38,769 nt of DNA from NCBI GenBank assembly GCA_029213025.1, contig JARGOZ010000004.1:79042-117810 (forward strand), written 5' to 3'. Shown piece by piece: positions 15,599 through 23,832 of the stretch. The notes beneath the pieces are model-generated. The model did not search any database. It was not told where the DNA came from and saw only the letters and a program-made list of their open reading frames with translations. Positions within the stretch are counted from its first letter, which is position 1. The number at the start of each line of letters is the position of its first letter. The position numbers and the translations under genes are program-made. The stretch comes from Verrucomicrobiales bacterium (lineage in GTDB: Bacteria; Verrucomicrobiota; Verrucomicrobiia; Verrucomicrobiales; DEV007).

Positions 15599-16267
15599 AT
15601 GGAGATACCACCTGAAAATCCGCCGCCAGTGATCCGTAGCAACTGGCCAACTACGCTCGGAATCATCTCAATTATCTTCGGGATTTTCGGTTTTTTGTAT
15701 TCCGCTTCACAAGTTGCCAACGCGGTTATGATGAAGTCCATCGGCCCTGCGATGATGGTGCCGCCATCCATTACGGGAACTTCCGGCGCTACTGAGGAGC
15801 AGAAGGCTATGGAAGAAGCCATGGGCACGGCGATGACGGAAATGATGACGCACATGGCCGAGATCGGAAAAACGAAGATCTGGGTGGATGGGGGAGTCAT
15901 GATTCTGGGAATCATTCAATTCGTCGGCGGGATTCTGCTTCTGCAAAGGTACCGCATCAGCAAACCGATTTTACTTGGCTGGTCCTACGGAAAATTGGTG
16001 ATTGGGTTGTGGAGTGTCTTTTTAACCCAGAAAATGATTTCCGGGATGGGGGGAAGTATGGGGGCAATGATGGACGAGCAAATCAACAGTGCTTCCGGAG
16101 GTTCCGGGCCGCCGCCCTTCGATATGGTCAAAATGTATGAAATCATGGGTCTGGTGTTTTTGGTGTTTGGAGCCCTGTGGCTGGCCGTGCTACCGGTCAT
16201 ATTTCTGATCTGGTTTAACAGGCAGGAGATTAAAGAAGACATGATTTCAGGCTACGGATGGAAATAG
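15599..16267 (+). CDS. Four-helix membrane protein of unknown function
   Basis: This 222-residue protein has four clear membrane segments (about residues 18-42, 96-120, 127-147 and 178-205). A Met-rich loop between the first two contains MEEAMGTAMTEMMTHMAE, and a second Met-rich loop lies near 150-160. The N-terminus is Pro-rich (EIPPENPPP). I do not recognise a characterised family. It is divergent from the GAF/protease operon, with a 125-base AT-rich intergenic region holding both promoters. It is followed by the promoter and hairpin at 16297-16405. Confidence 0.7.
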   Translation: MEIPPENPPPVIRSNWPTTLGIISIIFGIFGFLYSASQVANAVMMKSIGPAMMVPPSITGTSGATEEQKAMEEAMGTAMTEMMTHMAEIGKTKIWVDGGVMILGIIQFVGGILLLQRYRISKPILLGWSYGKLVIGLWSVFLTQKMISGMGGSMGAMMDEQINSASGGSGPPPFDMVKMYEIMGLVFLVFGALWLAVLPVIFLIWFNRQEIKEDMISGYGWK

Positions 16268-16296
16268 CCGAAATTATGGAAATTATAAAAAACCGT

Positions 16297-16324
16297 TTGA
16301 AATCTATTGGTTCTCTTCTATACT
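16297..16324 (+). promoter_or_regulatory. sigma70-type promoter upstream of moxR
   Basis: TTGAAA (16297-16302), a 16-bp spacer and TATACT (16319-16324) make a good promoter. Transcription would start near 16331. It can drive either a short RNA ending at the hairpin at 16370-16405 or a moxR transcript with that hairpin in its leader. Confidence 0.55.
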
Positions 16325-16330
16325 GATTCC

Positions 16331-16405
16331 AGCAGGAAGCTGCTACATTTTGTGTTGAGGGGTAACGAGAGCGGCGCTGATTTTAAAGAATTGGCGCCGC
16401 TTTTG
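16331..16405 (+). ncRNA. Candidate small RNA or attenuated moxR leader
   Basis: The predicted transcript begins with a tight hairpin AGCAG-GAAG-CTGCT (16331-16344). A single-stranded linker containing GAGGGGTAACGAG follows, and it ends in the terminator hairpin at 16370-16401 plus TTTT. The span of about 75 bases with a promoter, a 5' hairpin and a terminator is typical of a small regulatory RNA. No start codon with a sensible reading frame lies inside. The moxR ATG is 78 bases beyond the terminator, so attenuation of moxR is an alternative. Confidence 0.45.
16370..16405 (+). terminator. Intrinsic terminator between the membrane-protein gene and moxR
   Basis: AGCGGCGC (16370-16377) pairs perfectly with GCGCCGCT (16394-16401) around a 16-base AT-rich loop, and TTTTGTTGT follows. 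It would end transcripts from the membrane-protein gene and from the 16297 promoter. Confidence 0.7.
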
Positions 16406-16482
16406 TTGTCGGCAAAAAGGGAAATAGCGCGTTTTTTTCATTTCGCAGGCAGAAGGATGCCCCTATCATTCACAAAATTTTT

Positions 16483-17511
16483 ATGAGTGATTCTAAAAGT
16501 CCGCCACCAGTTTCCGGCAACGGGAAAGATGCCGATTTCGAAATGGAAAAGGAAATGGTCGAAGTTCTACGGACAGCTCATGCGACGATCGATAAGGAGG
16601 TTTCGAAGATCATTGTCGGCCAGAAAGATGTCATCGAGCAAATGCTTACCGCGATGCTGTCGGGCGGGCACTGTCTGCTTACCGGAGCTCCGGGGCTGGC
16701 GAAGACATTACTTGTGAGTACGCTCGGAAAAGTTTTCGATCTGTCATTCCGTCGGATCCAGTTTACTCCGGACCTGATGCCTTCCGACATAACCGGAACT
16801 GAGATTTTGGAGGAAAGTGTAAACGGGCACCGGGAACTGGTATTCAGCAAAGGACCAATTTTCGCCAACATTATTCTCGCTGATGAGATCAACCGGACGC
16901 CACCGAAAACTCAGGCAGCTTTGCTGGAGGCGATGCAGGAAAAACAGGTTACGGCAGCGGGAAATACCTTTCCTTTGGAAAAACCGTTCTTTGTCCTGGC
17001 GACTCAGAACCCGATTGAGATGGAGGGCACCTATCCGCTGCCCGAAGCGCAGCTGGACCGGTTTATGTTCAACATTCATATCGGTTACCTTTCCGAAGAT
17101 GACGAAGTTGCGGTTGTGCAGCAGACCACGGCAGTTCAAACGGAAGAAGTGAAACCGCTTTTCTCAGGCGAAGACCTGCTGAAGTGTCACAACGTGGTTC
17201 GCCGCGTTCCTATTGCCGAAGACATTGTACGTTATGCAGTCCGACTAGCCGCCAATTCACGGCCGGGCGGGAACGATGAATTTATCAACGAATGGGTCAG
17301 CTGGGGGGCGGGAACCCGGGCCGGTCAATTCCTGGTGCTGGGAGCCAAGACGAGAGCTTTGCTTCAGGGTCGCGCCCACGTTACCAAAGATGATATCAAC
17401 CAAATGGCGCTGCCGGTTCTCAGACACCGTGTTCTGATCAATTACCGGGCGGAAGCAGAGGGGATATCTGTGGAGAACGTGGTAGAAAAACTGATTTCCT
17501 CCACGAAATAG
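16483..17511 (+). CDS. MoxR-family AAA+ ATPase
   Basis: This 342-residue AAA+ ATPase has Walker A GAPGLAKT (residues 68-75), Walker B ILADEINRTPPKTQ and the sensor-1 region LATQNPIEMEGTYPLPEAQLDRF. These are hallmark MoxR sequences. A C-terminal lid domain follows. MoxR proteins act as chaperone-like ATPases, usually with DUF58 and vWA proteins; the DUF58 gene in this window is at 8394-9275. The prepilin peptidase gene converges on its end with a 4-base gap. The ATG at 16483 has no Shine-Dalgarno sequence but is preceded by a T-rich leader. Confidence 0.92.
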   Translation: MSDSKSPPPVSGNGKDADFEMEKEMVEVLRTAHATIDKEVSKIIVGQKDVIEQMLTAMLSGGHCLLTGAPGLAKTLLVSTLGKVFDLSFRRIQFTPDLMPSDITGTEILEESVNGHRELVFSKGPIFANIILADEINRTPPKTQAALLEAMQEKQVTAAGNTFPLEKPFFVLATQNPIEMEGTYPLPEAQLDRFMFNIHIGYLSEDDEVAVVQQTTAVQTEEVKPLFSGEDLLKCHNVVRRVPIAEDIVRYAVRLAANSRPGGNDEFINEWVSWGAGTRAGQFLVLGAKTRALLQGRAHVTKDDINQMALPVLRHRVLINYRAEAEGISVENVVEKLISSTK

Positions 17512-17515
17512 AGAT

Positions 17516-18640
17516 TTAGCGAAAAGCTCCCTGCCACATTCCGGCATACCAGTTCCAGATCGCTGCTCCGGTAAAAACAAAGATGAAGGCACCCAGTGCC
17601 AGATAGGGTCCGAACGGGATCTTGCTGTCTTTCGAGAATATCTTCTGGATGCTGCCGATTACAGCACCGATACAACAGGCTGCCATGATTGTGATTAAAA
17701 CGGCCTGCCAGCCCTGAAAAGCACCAATCATCGCGATAAATTTTACATCGCCGAATCCCATCGCTTCGCGGGGAACCACGGCGCGCGTACATTTGCCGGT
17801 TACTTTTTTTACGTTGCCTAGATCGGTCTTTTCGCCATCGATGAAAAAACCGTCTCCGACAATTTTAAATGTGTCTTTCACTTCCTGAACCTCGTCATTG
17901 AAACGAACTTCGGTGACGTTCATGTCCATCCGGTCCCACTGACGGTGGAAAACTTCGTGCCATTCATACTGATGCTCCGGTCCAAGTTGGATGATAATCG
18001 ATTCCTCTTCACCACCGGGTTGGGAGATCTCAAAATCGACAGGCTCTTCGAATTCGTGTTTGATCTGTCCGAACAGCAGTTTACCCAGTAGAACGATACT
18101 CCAGAGCAAACAAAATCCGAGAGCAGCTCCAACCAGACCGGCGAGCAGCCCGCTCTGCCAAGTTTTTTCGTTTTGCAAAGCCGGAACCAGGGCACTGAAT
18201 ACGAGGCCCGCTCCCAGCCCACCGAGGGTGATGGAGTCGGGAATGATCATATGATCAAAATCGATGAACGTAGCCGCTATCAGTAAAGAGGAAAAAATCC
18301 ACAAACCGATGACTCCCCAGATTCCGATGCTGGCAAAAAACAACTGCCAAATAGCAAGGAAGACGATCGCGGTGAGCAGTTCGACAAGGAAGTAGCGGAA
18401 CGAAATTTCACTTTTGCACCATTTGCATTTTCCCCGCAACATCAGCCAGGTGACCAGAGGGATATTCAGCCACGCCGGAATCTGTTTTTTGCACTTGGGA
18501 CAAAAAGAACGTTTCGGTTCTCCGACACTCATGCCGAGTGGAACCCGGTAAATGACCACGTTGAGAAAAGATCCAATGCAGGCACCCATCGCAAAGGCAA
18601 CGGCAGGAAGAAAATAGTGAAGCGCGAATTCCGGTGACAT
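17516..18640 (-). CDS. Type IV prepilin peptidase / N-methyltransferase (A24) with inserted domain
   Basis: This 374-residue membrane protease cleaves prepilin leader peptides and methylates the new N-terminus. The N-terminal GSFLNVVIYRVP and zinc-site cysteines CPKC and CKWC mark the methyltransferase part. Catalytic aspartates are in DFDHMIIPD and in the second motif GFGDVKF, where Asp298 (codon 17747-17749) is intact. An unusual soluble insertion of about 95 residues lies between the fifth membrane segment and GFGD, containing QPGGEEESIIIQLGP and WHEVFHRQWDRM. Normal enzymes are about 100 residues shorter. An 83-base AT-rich gap separates it from a paralogue upstream on the same strand. 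It is probably the active copy of the pair. Confidence 0.9.
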   Translation of the reverse strand: MSPEFALHYFLPAVAFAMGACIGSFLNVVIYRVPLGMSVGEPKRSFCPKCKKQIPAWLNIPLVTWLMLRGKCKWCKSEISFRYFLVELLTAIVFLAIWQLFFASIGIWGVIGLWIFSSLLIAATFIDFDHMIIPDSITLGGLGAGLVFSALVPALQNEKTWQSGLLAGLVGAALGFCLLWSIVLLGKLLFGQIKHEFEEPVDFEISQPGGEEESIIIQLGPEHQYEWHEVFHRQWDRMDMNVTEVRFNDEVQEVKDTFKIVGDGFFIDGEKTDLGNVKKVTGKCTRAVVPREAMGFGDVKFIAMIGAFQGWQAVLITIMAACCIGAVIGSIQKIFSKDSKIPFGPYLALGAFIFVFTGAAIWNWYAGMWQGAFR

Positions 18641-18723
18641 AGCTATAAATATGATAAATCTAAATATCCCTAATATTTAAGCATGTGTCCAATTAAGAAT
18701 TCAAGAATATCGCAAACCTTCGA

Positions 18724-19791
18724 TCAAAGGAATTTGAACAGGATAAACACAAAGGCCCCGAAGGCGAGGAACGGGCTGAATGAGATCTTTTTCCGGCGAA
18801 CAAAGCGACGCAGCGGCAAAACGATTCCAAAAGCTGTGAGAATCGCAATCAAAACAGCCTGCCAACCGATGAAGGCTCCGATCATCGAAACAAATTTCAC
18901 ATTGCCGAATCCAAGGGCTTCTCTCGGAACTAAGGCACCGGTGCACTTCCCGGAAATATCACTAACCGTGTGCAGTTCGATTTTTTCGCCATCGATAAGA
19001 AATCCGTCACGAACAGTGACAAATTCCTTTTGCACGGCCACAGATTGCCCGTTGACATGTAATCCGGTAACGGCAATCCGCATTTTGTCCCAGCGGCGAT
19101 AGAAAACTTCGTGCCATAGGTATTTGTGGTTCGGTCCGAGTGAGATCAAAATCGGATCATCTTCTCCGCCGGGTTGATCAATCGAAAAATCTACTGATTC
19201 AGAAAATTTGTGGTTGATTCGGCCGAACAGGATTTTTCCGGCGATCAGAATTGCCCACAGAACCACAAAGCCGGTCACTATACCGACAGCGCTCGAAAAC
19301 ATTCCGTTGTACCAGGTGAACTCGCCATGAAGCCCCGGTGCGATGGCACTGGCAATGAAACCGGCTCCGATTCCGCGCAGAGTAATTTTGTCCGGAATGA
19401 CCAGTTGATCGTAATCGACGTAAGCCGCCGCGATCATTAACGAACAGAGCAACCAAAGTGAATATGCCGCCCAAAGACCCGGTGATTGGGAAAACAGCAG
19501 CCAAATCACAACGAAGACAGTCGCCGTAAGCAGCTCAACGATGAGATACTGTCGGGGCAGCTGATGTCGACAGGTTTTGCATTTGCCCCGGTGCAAAATC
19601 GAGGAGACAAAGGGGGGACTTAGCGCCTGCCTTACAGGGGTCGTGCAATTGGGACAGCGAAGCACGAGGCCCCGCCGAATACTTCCGGGATTGGGGGAAT
19701 GCACGATTCCGTTGATAATAGAACCCACCCATCCGCCAAGCAGGAAAACCGCTGCCGGGATAAGAATATTCGATGCAACTTCAGGAGGCAT
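18724..19791 (-). CDS. Prepilin peptidase paralogue with catalytic Asp to Asn change
   Basis: This 355-residue tandem paralogue of the downstream gene has the same membrane layout, zinc-site cysteines (CPNC, CKTC), first aspartate motif DYDQLVIPD and soluble insertion (QPGGEDDPILISLGP, WHEVFYRRWDKM). The second catalytic motif reads GFGNVKF: Asn297 (codon 18901-18903, AAT on the coding strand) replaces the Asp required by GxGD aspartyl proteases. The N-terminal motif is also degraded (GSIINGIVHSPN for GSFLNVVIYRVP). So it is probably proteolytically inactive and may act as a regulator, scaffold or methyltransferase, or it is a decaying duplicate. The open frame and intact insertion argue that it is still kept. 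Confidence 0.85.
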   Translation of the reverse strand: MPPEVASNILIPAAVFLLGGWVGSIINGIVHSPNPGSIRRGLVLRCPNCTTPVRQALSPPFVSSILHRGKCKTCRHQLPRQYLIVELLTATVFVVIWLLFSQSPGLWAAYSLWLLCSLMIAAAYVDYDQLVIPDKITLRGIGAGFIASAIAPGLHGEFTWYNGMFSSAVGIVTGFVVLWAILIAGKILFGRINHKFSESVDFSIDQPGGEDDPILISLGPNHKYLWHEVFYRRWDKMRIAVTGLHVNGQSVAVQKEFVTVRDGFLIDGEKIELHTVSDISGKCTGALVPREALGFGNVKFVSMIGAFIGWQAVLIAILTAFGIVLPLRRFVRRKKISFSPFLAFGAFVFILFKFL

Positions 19792-19850
19792 GATTGCAGG
19801 GTGGGGAATTTCAAGGTGAGGCCGACGCCGAATTCGGCATATTTGCGAGG

Positions 19851-20513
19851 ATGAGTAAAAAGAACATTCTTTGTTTCGGGGATTCCAATACCTGGGGGTA
19901 TGTCCCCGGATCAGACTATGAACGTTTTCCGGCTGACGTTCGATGGCCTGGTGTTATGCATACATGTTTGGGCCCCGGCTTTCACGTAATCGAAGAAGCT
20001 CAAAACGGCCGCATGTCTGTTTGGGAAGACCCGATGGAGCCGCTGGTCTCAAAATGCGGAATGGATCAATTGCCTGCGATACTCGAATCGCATATGCCTT
20101 TGGATCTGGTAATTATCATGTTGGGCACCAATGATTTGAAAAATCACCTCAATAACAGCGCCGCAATGATTGCCCAGGGGGTGATAACTCTGGTTGATTA
20201 TGTTCTTTCCAGCACGGCCGGGCCGGAAAAAAGTCCGCCGCCGGTTCTCGTGATTTGTCCGGTCCCGGTTTTCGACGGCCCGTGTCCCTTTGGGCATCTA
20301 TTCGATGATGCCGCCGGTCGATCCAGAGAAATGGCAGCCTGCTATGCCGAAATGGCAGAAGACCGGGGAGTCGCTTTTCTCAACGCGGGAGATTTTGCCG
20401 CCTGCCCCGATACGGATTGTATCCACATCGACGCAGCCGGTCATGCAGATCTCGGAAAGGCGGTCGCACAGAAAATAGCGAGAATGAAGGAAAGTGACTA
20501 CCTCGGTTGGTAG
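19851..20513 (+). CDS. SGNH/GDSL-family hydrolase
   Basis: This 220-residue esterase-like enzyme has the four SGNH blocks: CFGDSNTWGY with the nucleophile Ser near residue 10, a Gly in block II near EEAQNGRM, IMLGTNDLK with Asn in block III, and DCIHIDAAGH with the catalytic Asp-x-x-His. It resembles cytoplasmic arylesterase or acyl-CoA thioesterase types and has no signal peptide. I chose the ATG at 19851, directly behind GCGAGG, over an upstream TTG at 19794. The 3' end overlaps the convergent Dabb gene by 16 bases. The substrate is unknown. Confidence 0.85.
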   Translation: MSKKNILCFGDSNTWGYVPGSDYERFPADVRWPGVMHTCLGPGFHVIEEAQNGRMSVWEDPMEPLVSKCGMDQLPAILESHMPLDLVIIMLGTNDLKNHLNNSAAMIAQGVITLVDYVLSSTAGPEKSPPPVLVICPVPVFDGPCPFGHLFDDAAGRSREMAACYAEMAEDRGVAFLNAGDFAACPDTDCIHIDAAGHADLGKAVAQKIARMKESDYLGW

Positions 20514-20872
20514 TCAAAGACGAAGACCTTGTCGAGTTTGGGTTTTAACAGACTAACGAATGCCTTGTGATCGGGATGAGGGAGATACACCTCCAGCCCT
20601 GCTTTGTCTTTGAATGTGACGAGAAAACAGTGGGTGAATTCGTCATTGAGAGGTTCGATATTTTCCGAAGTTCCCCACTCGAAGTCGGTTATGGTTTCGA
20701 TCTTGTCTTTTAGCGCGGCAAATGCCTGTTCGATTTCTGCGACCTCCGCGTCGGAGGTGCCGTCTTTGAATTTGAAACAAACAACGTGACGGAAAGAAGA
20801 CTCTTCCGCGTGAAGCGGACCAAGACCTGCAAAGGCTACAGCAACGAAAATTCCCAAAATAACAGTTTTCAT
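20498..20872 (-). CDS. Secreted Dabb (stress-responsive A/B barrel) protein
   Basis: This 124-residue protein has a clear signal peptide (MKTVILGIFVAVAFAGLGP then LHAEE). A single dimeric alpha/beta-barrel domain follows, with FRHVVCFKFKDGTSDAEV, FEWGTSENIEPLND, FTHCFLVTFKD and LPHPDHKAFV. Proteins of this family form ferredoxin-like dimers; in bacteria the role is mostly unknown. An upstream in-frame start at 20959 would bury the signal peptide, so I used the ATG at 20872. It is divergent from pgi, with an 89-base shared upstream region, and its end overlaps the SGNH hydrolase gene. Confidence 0.8.
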   Translation of the reverse strand: MKTVILGIFVAVAFAGLGPLHAEESSFRHVVCFKFKDGTSDAEVAEIEQAFAALKDKIETITDFEWGTSENIEPLNDEFTHCFLVTFKDKAGLEVYLPHPDHKAFVSLLKPKLDKVFVFDYQPR

Positions 20873-20961
20873 AGTCGAAAACCTTTTGCCATTCGGGCGG
20901 TTGTGTCGAACGTAAAACAACGCGCCAATACGTGTTACAAATTGAGACGGCCACAACAAAA

Positions 20962-22530
20962 ATGAGCAACTGGGAAAGTTACCAAAACTCTATCATCCGT
21001 TATCCGGAACTCGGATTTTCTATCGACTTCAGTCGTATGGATGCACCTGCAGATCTCGAATCCCGTCTGTCGGGTGAAATCGAGAGAGCACTCGATGATT
21101 TACAGAAAATAGAAGGCGGGCAAATCGCCAACCCGGATGAAGGCAGAATGGTGGGGCACTACTGGCTGCGCAACCCGGATATCGCTCCTGAAGCTGAGGG
21201 TCGATGGATTCGCGAAGTAATCGAAGAGGTTTCCGAATTTTCGGGAAAAATTCACTCCGGTGAAATCGCAGCACCGAACGGTAATTCTTTCCGGCACGTT
21301 CTACTGGTCGGGATCGGCGGTTCCGCGCTGGGACCGCAACTGGTGGACAAGGCACTGACTGAAGTGAATTCGCCGATCGATATACACTTTATGGACAACA
21401 CCGATCCGGGTGGGATTGACGATGTTCTCGCCCGGTTGGGGGATGGCCTCGCGGAAACTCTCGTTGTCGTTATCTCCAAGTCCGGAGGCACACCGGAAAC
21501 GCGCAACGGTATGCTGGAGACCGAAGCGAAATTCGCGTCGCTGAATCTGGATTTTCCCCGTCACGCTGTGGCTGTGACCGGACCGGGCAGCAAGCTGGAT
21601 CAGTATGCGGTAGCCAATCATTGGTTGCAGCGATTCGAAATGTCCGACTGGGTTGGTGGACGCACCTCTATAATGAGTGCGGTGGGTCTTCTTCCTGCCG
21701 CATTAACCGGGATTAATATCGACGAATTTCTTCTCGGCGCGAAGGAGTTTGATGTAAGAACGCGATCGGGAAACATCGGCGAAAACGCCGCTCTTCAGCT
21801 CGCGTTAATGTGGCATCACGCCGGTGGCGGGAAGGGAGCCAAAGACATGGTGATCATCCCTTATTGTGACCGCCTTGATCTGATGAGCAAATATCTGCAA
21901 CAGCTGGTGATGGAATCTCTGGGCAAAGAGTTCGAGCTGGGTAACGAAAAGGTGGTTAACCAGGGGATCGCCGTCTACGGCAACAAAGGCTCGACCGATC
22001 AGCATGCTTATGTGCAGCAACTGCGCGACGGGCTAAACAATTTCTTTGTGACCTTCATTGAGGTGCAGAAGACCCGAACCGGCGAATCAATCCAGGTGGA
22101 TGGAGGCGCGACATCCGCCGATTTTCTCCAGGGTTTCCTGCGTGGAACCAGAGATGCGCTTTACGATAACGGGAGACAATCAATCACCATTTCAATAAGC
22201 GAATTGAATGCTTTCACCCTCGGTGGTCTGATCGCTCTTTATGAGAGGGCGGTGTCTTTTTACGCCAGCCTTGTGAACATCAATGCCTATCATCAACCCG
22301 GAGTGGAAGCCGGAAAAAAAGCGGCGGGAATCTTTCTCGATTTGCTGAGCAACGTCAAAAATCACCTTTCTGAAACGGGAAGCGGGGGAGTCACCGCCAG
22401 AGATATGGCTGACAATGTGGGTGAGAGTGACGTGGAAAAAGTGTACCACTGCCTGAACCATCTCGCCGGAACAGGATTTTGTACCCGCGACCCCGGCGGT
22501 TCTCCCGCTGATGATGTGTTCCGAATCTGA
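20962..22530 (+). CDS. pgi: Glucose-6-phosphate isomerase
   Basis: This 522-residue cytoplasmic enzyme interconverts glucose-6-phosphate and fructose-6-phosphate in glycolysis. Phosphosugar-binding segments [21 protein letters not shown] and [11 protein letters not shown] are intact, as are [15 protein letters not shown] and the [12 protein letters not shown] block with the catalytic His. It belongs to the longer form found in PVC bacteria and cyanobacteria-like lineages. The ATG at 20962 gives the natural start; a GTG at 20932 would add ten residues. A bidirectional hairpin (22549-22569) follows the stop. Confidence 0.94.
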   Translation: MSNWESYQNSIIRYPELGFSIDFSRMDAPADLESRLSGEIERALDDLQKIEGGQIANPDEGRMVGHYWLRNPDIAPEAEGRWIREVIEEVSEFSGKIHSGEIAAPNGNSFRHVLLVGIGGSALGPQLVDKALTEVNSPIDIHFMDNTDPGGIDDVLARLGDGLAETLVVVISKSGGTPETRNGMLETEAKFASLNLDFPRHAVAVTGPGSKLDQYAVANHWLQRFEMSDWVGGRTSIMSAVGLLPAALTGINIDEFLLGAKEFDVRTRSGNIGENAALQLALMWHHAGGGKGAKDMVIIPYCDRLDLMSKYLQQLVMESLGKEFELGNEKVVNQGIAVYGNKGSTDQHAYVQQLRDGLNNFFVTFIEVQKTRTGESIQVDGGATSADFLQGFLRGTRDALYDNGRQSITISISELNAFTLGGLIALYERAVSFYASLVNINAYHQPGVEAGKKAAGIFLDLLSNVKNHLSETGSGGVTARDMADNVGESDVEKVYHCLNHLAGTGFCTRDPGGSPADDVFRI

Positions 22531-22548
22531 TAATTCAGCCGCAGGTGG

Positions 22549-22569
22549 CTGGCCCTGTTAGCGGGCCAG
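22549..22569. terminator. Bidirectional hairpin between pgi and the glycosyltransferase
   Basis: CTGGCCC (22549-22555) and GGGCCAG (22563-22569) form a perfect 7-bp stem with a 7-base loop. The loop contains the TAA stop of the minus-strand glycosyltransferase gene (22558-22560). It probably ends or protects both convergent transcripts, though T-runs are lacking. Confidence 0.5.
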
Positions 22570-23787
22570 TATCACGCCCCGGAGACTTTCAATTTTGGCG
22601 AGGAGATCTCTGCCCCGGTCTTGCCAACGGAATGAGGATTCGCAAATCCGGAAGGACTCCGTCCTCATTTTGTTGAGTCTGTCGAGGTCATCAATTACCT
22701 CCGCCACGGCTTCGACGAGATTCGGAATGCTGTCGGCCAGAAGAATTTGTCCGGGTGAACTGAGCGGCAGTCCATCTACCGCTTTATTCAGTCCGGCGAG
22801 AGGGAGACCGTGAAAGATATATTCCAGCGACTTCAATTTAAATCCGCCGCCGTGTTCTTCGACAATCAAACCCACGCGGGAATCCTCGAGGTAAGGTGTC
22901 ATCTCCGGAACCCTGCCAACCATGGAAACGCTGGGATATTTACCGGAGATGTACTCTTTGTAGGCCGTATCTGTTTTGCCTACAATTTGCAGTTCAATCT
23001 CCTCTTCGGCGAATTTTTCCGCCGCTTCATCGAGGAAAAGTTCCAGATTGATGCGTTTCGCAATCCACTCAAATGATCCCGACATAACTGCCCGGCGAGG
23101 TGTTTCGGTTGTGATACAGCGGTTGTCGGCTTTAACTCCGTCGTATCCCGGCGTTAAGCAAAGGTATTCCTGTTCCGGAAAGTTTTCCCGGTATGCCTCT
23201 ACTTCGGTATCAGTGATAGCAGTGACAAGGTCACAGGTTTCACAGAGGTGGTTTTCGAGACGGGCGTATTTCCATGCATCGTAGCGAATCGCTGTCGATC
23301 TGGGAAACGGGGCCGCACAGTTACGGGCGATTTCCCGGCGAATCTTTGCTTCGTGGTTGTGAGACACATAGGTGACCACCGGCCTGTTTCCGTACGATTG
23401 GTAATATTCGTCGATGGGAAATACCGCCCAGCCTATCGCCGCATGGTCGATCACAATCGCATCCCATGATTCATTTGCGATAGCTTCCCGCAACGCTTTC
23501 TCCGGTCCGCCGTTTTTGAGTCGCCATGCATCGCCCGGATATTTGGTGAATAGACTTTGGACCCGCCCGCCGAGTTCCGGACTGCCTAATCGCCAATTTA
23601 CACCCTGTTCATCCTGAAATGTCGATGATTCACCACCCGAACCAACCGGCTTTTCATCGTTGTCGTGTGCTATGACGGTAAGATCGACACCGGTTGCGGC
23701 GAACGAGCGGATTAATCCATCAGAGTAAATTAATTCACCACTGTTGACGGGACGCGGATATTTTCTGGTTAACCAGAGGCATTTCAT
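22558..23787 (-). CDS. GT4-like glycosyltransferase
   Basis: This 409-residue predicted GT-B enzyme has an N-terminal Rossmann half starting MKCLWLTRKYPRPVNSGE, as in glycosyltransferase 4-like acceptor domains. The donor half has MSGSFEWIAKRINLELFLDEA, LQIVGKT, VSMVGRVPEM and EEHGGGFKLKSLEYIFHGLPLAG. That last block corresponds to the nucleotide-sugar site with its conserved Glu. It is likely to make a cell-surface glycan. An upstream start at 23820 adds 11 residues that look non-native, so I used the ATG at 23787. It is probably cotranscribed behind glnD (45-base gap), although the functions are unrelated. Confidence 0.8.
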   Translation of the reverse strand: MKCLWLTRKYPRPVNSGELIYSDGLIRSFAATGVDLTVIAHDNDEKPVGSGGESSTFQDEQGVNWRLGSPELGGRVQSLFTKYPGDAWRLKNGGPEKALREAIANESWDAIVIDHAAIGWAVFPIDEYYQSYGNRPVVTYVSHNHEAKIRREIARNCAAPFPRSTAIRYDAWKYARLENHLCETCDLVTAITDTEVEAYRENFPEQEYLCLTPGYDGVKADNRCITTETPRRAVMSGSFEWIAKRINLELFLDEAAEKFAEEEIELQIVGKTDTAYKEYISGKYPSVSMVGRVPEMTPYLEDSRVGLIVEEHGGGFKLKSLEYIFHGLPLAGLNKAVDGLPLSSPGQILLADSIPNLVEAVAEVIDDLDRLNKMRTESFRICESSFRWQDRGRDLLAKIESLRGVILAR

Positions 23788-23832
23788 ATCCAAATATAAG
23801 TAATTTGAATATAAAAACAATAAATATCACAT

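Noticed and set aside
15474..15650. N-terminal extension of the 75-residue helical protein
   Set aside because: The added residues come from an AT-rich promoter-like region and have a Phe/Lys/Arg composition unlike the rest.
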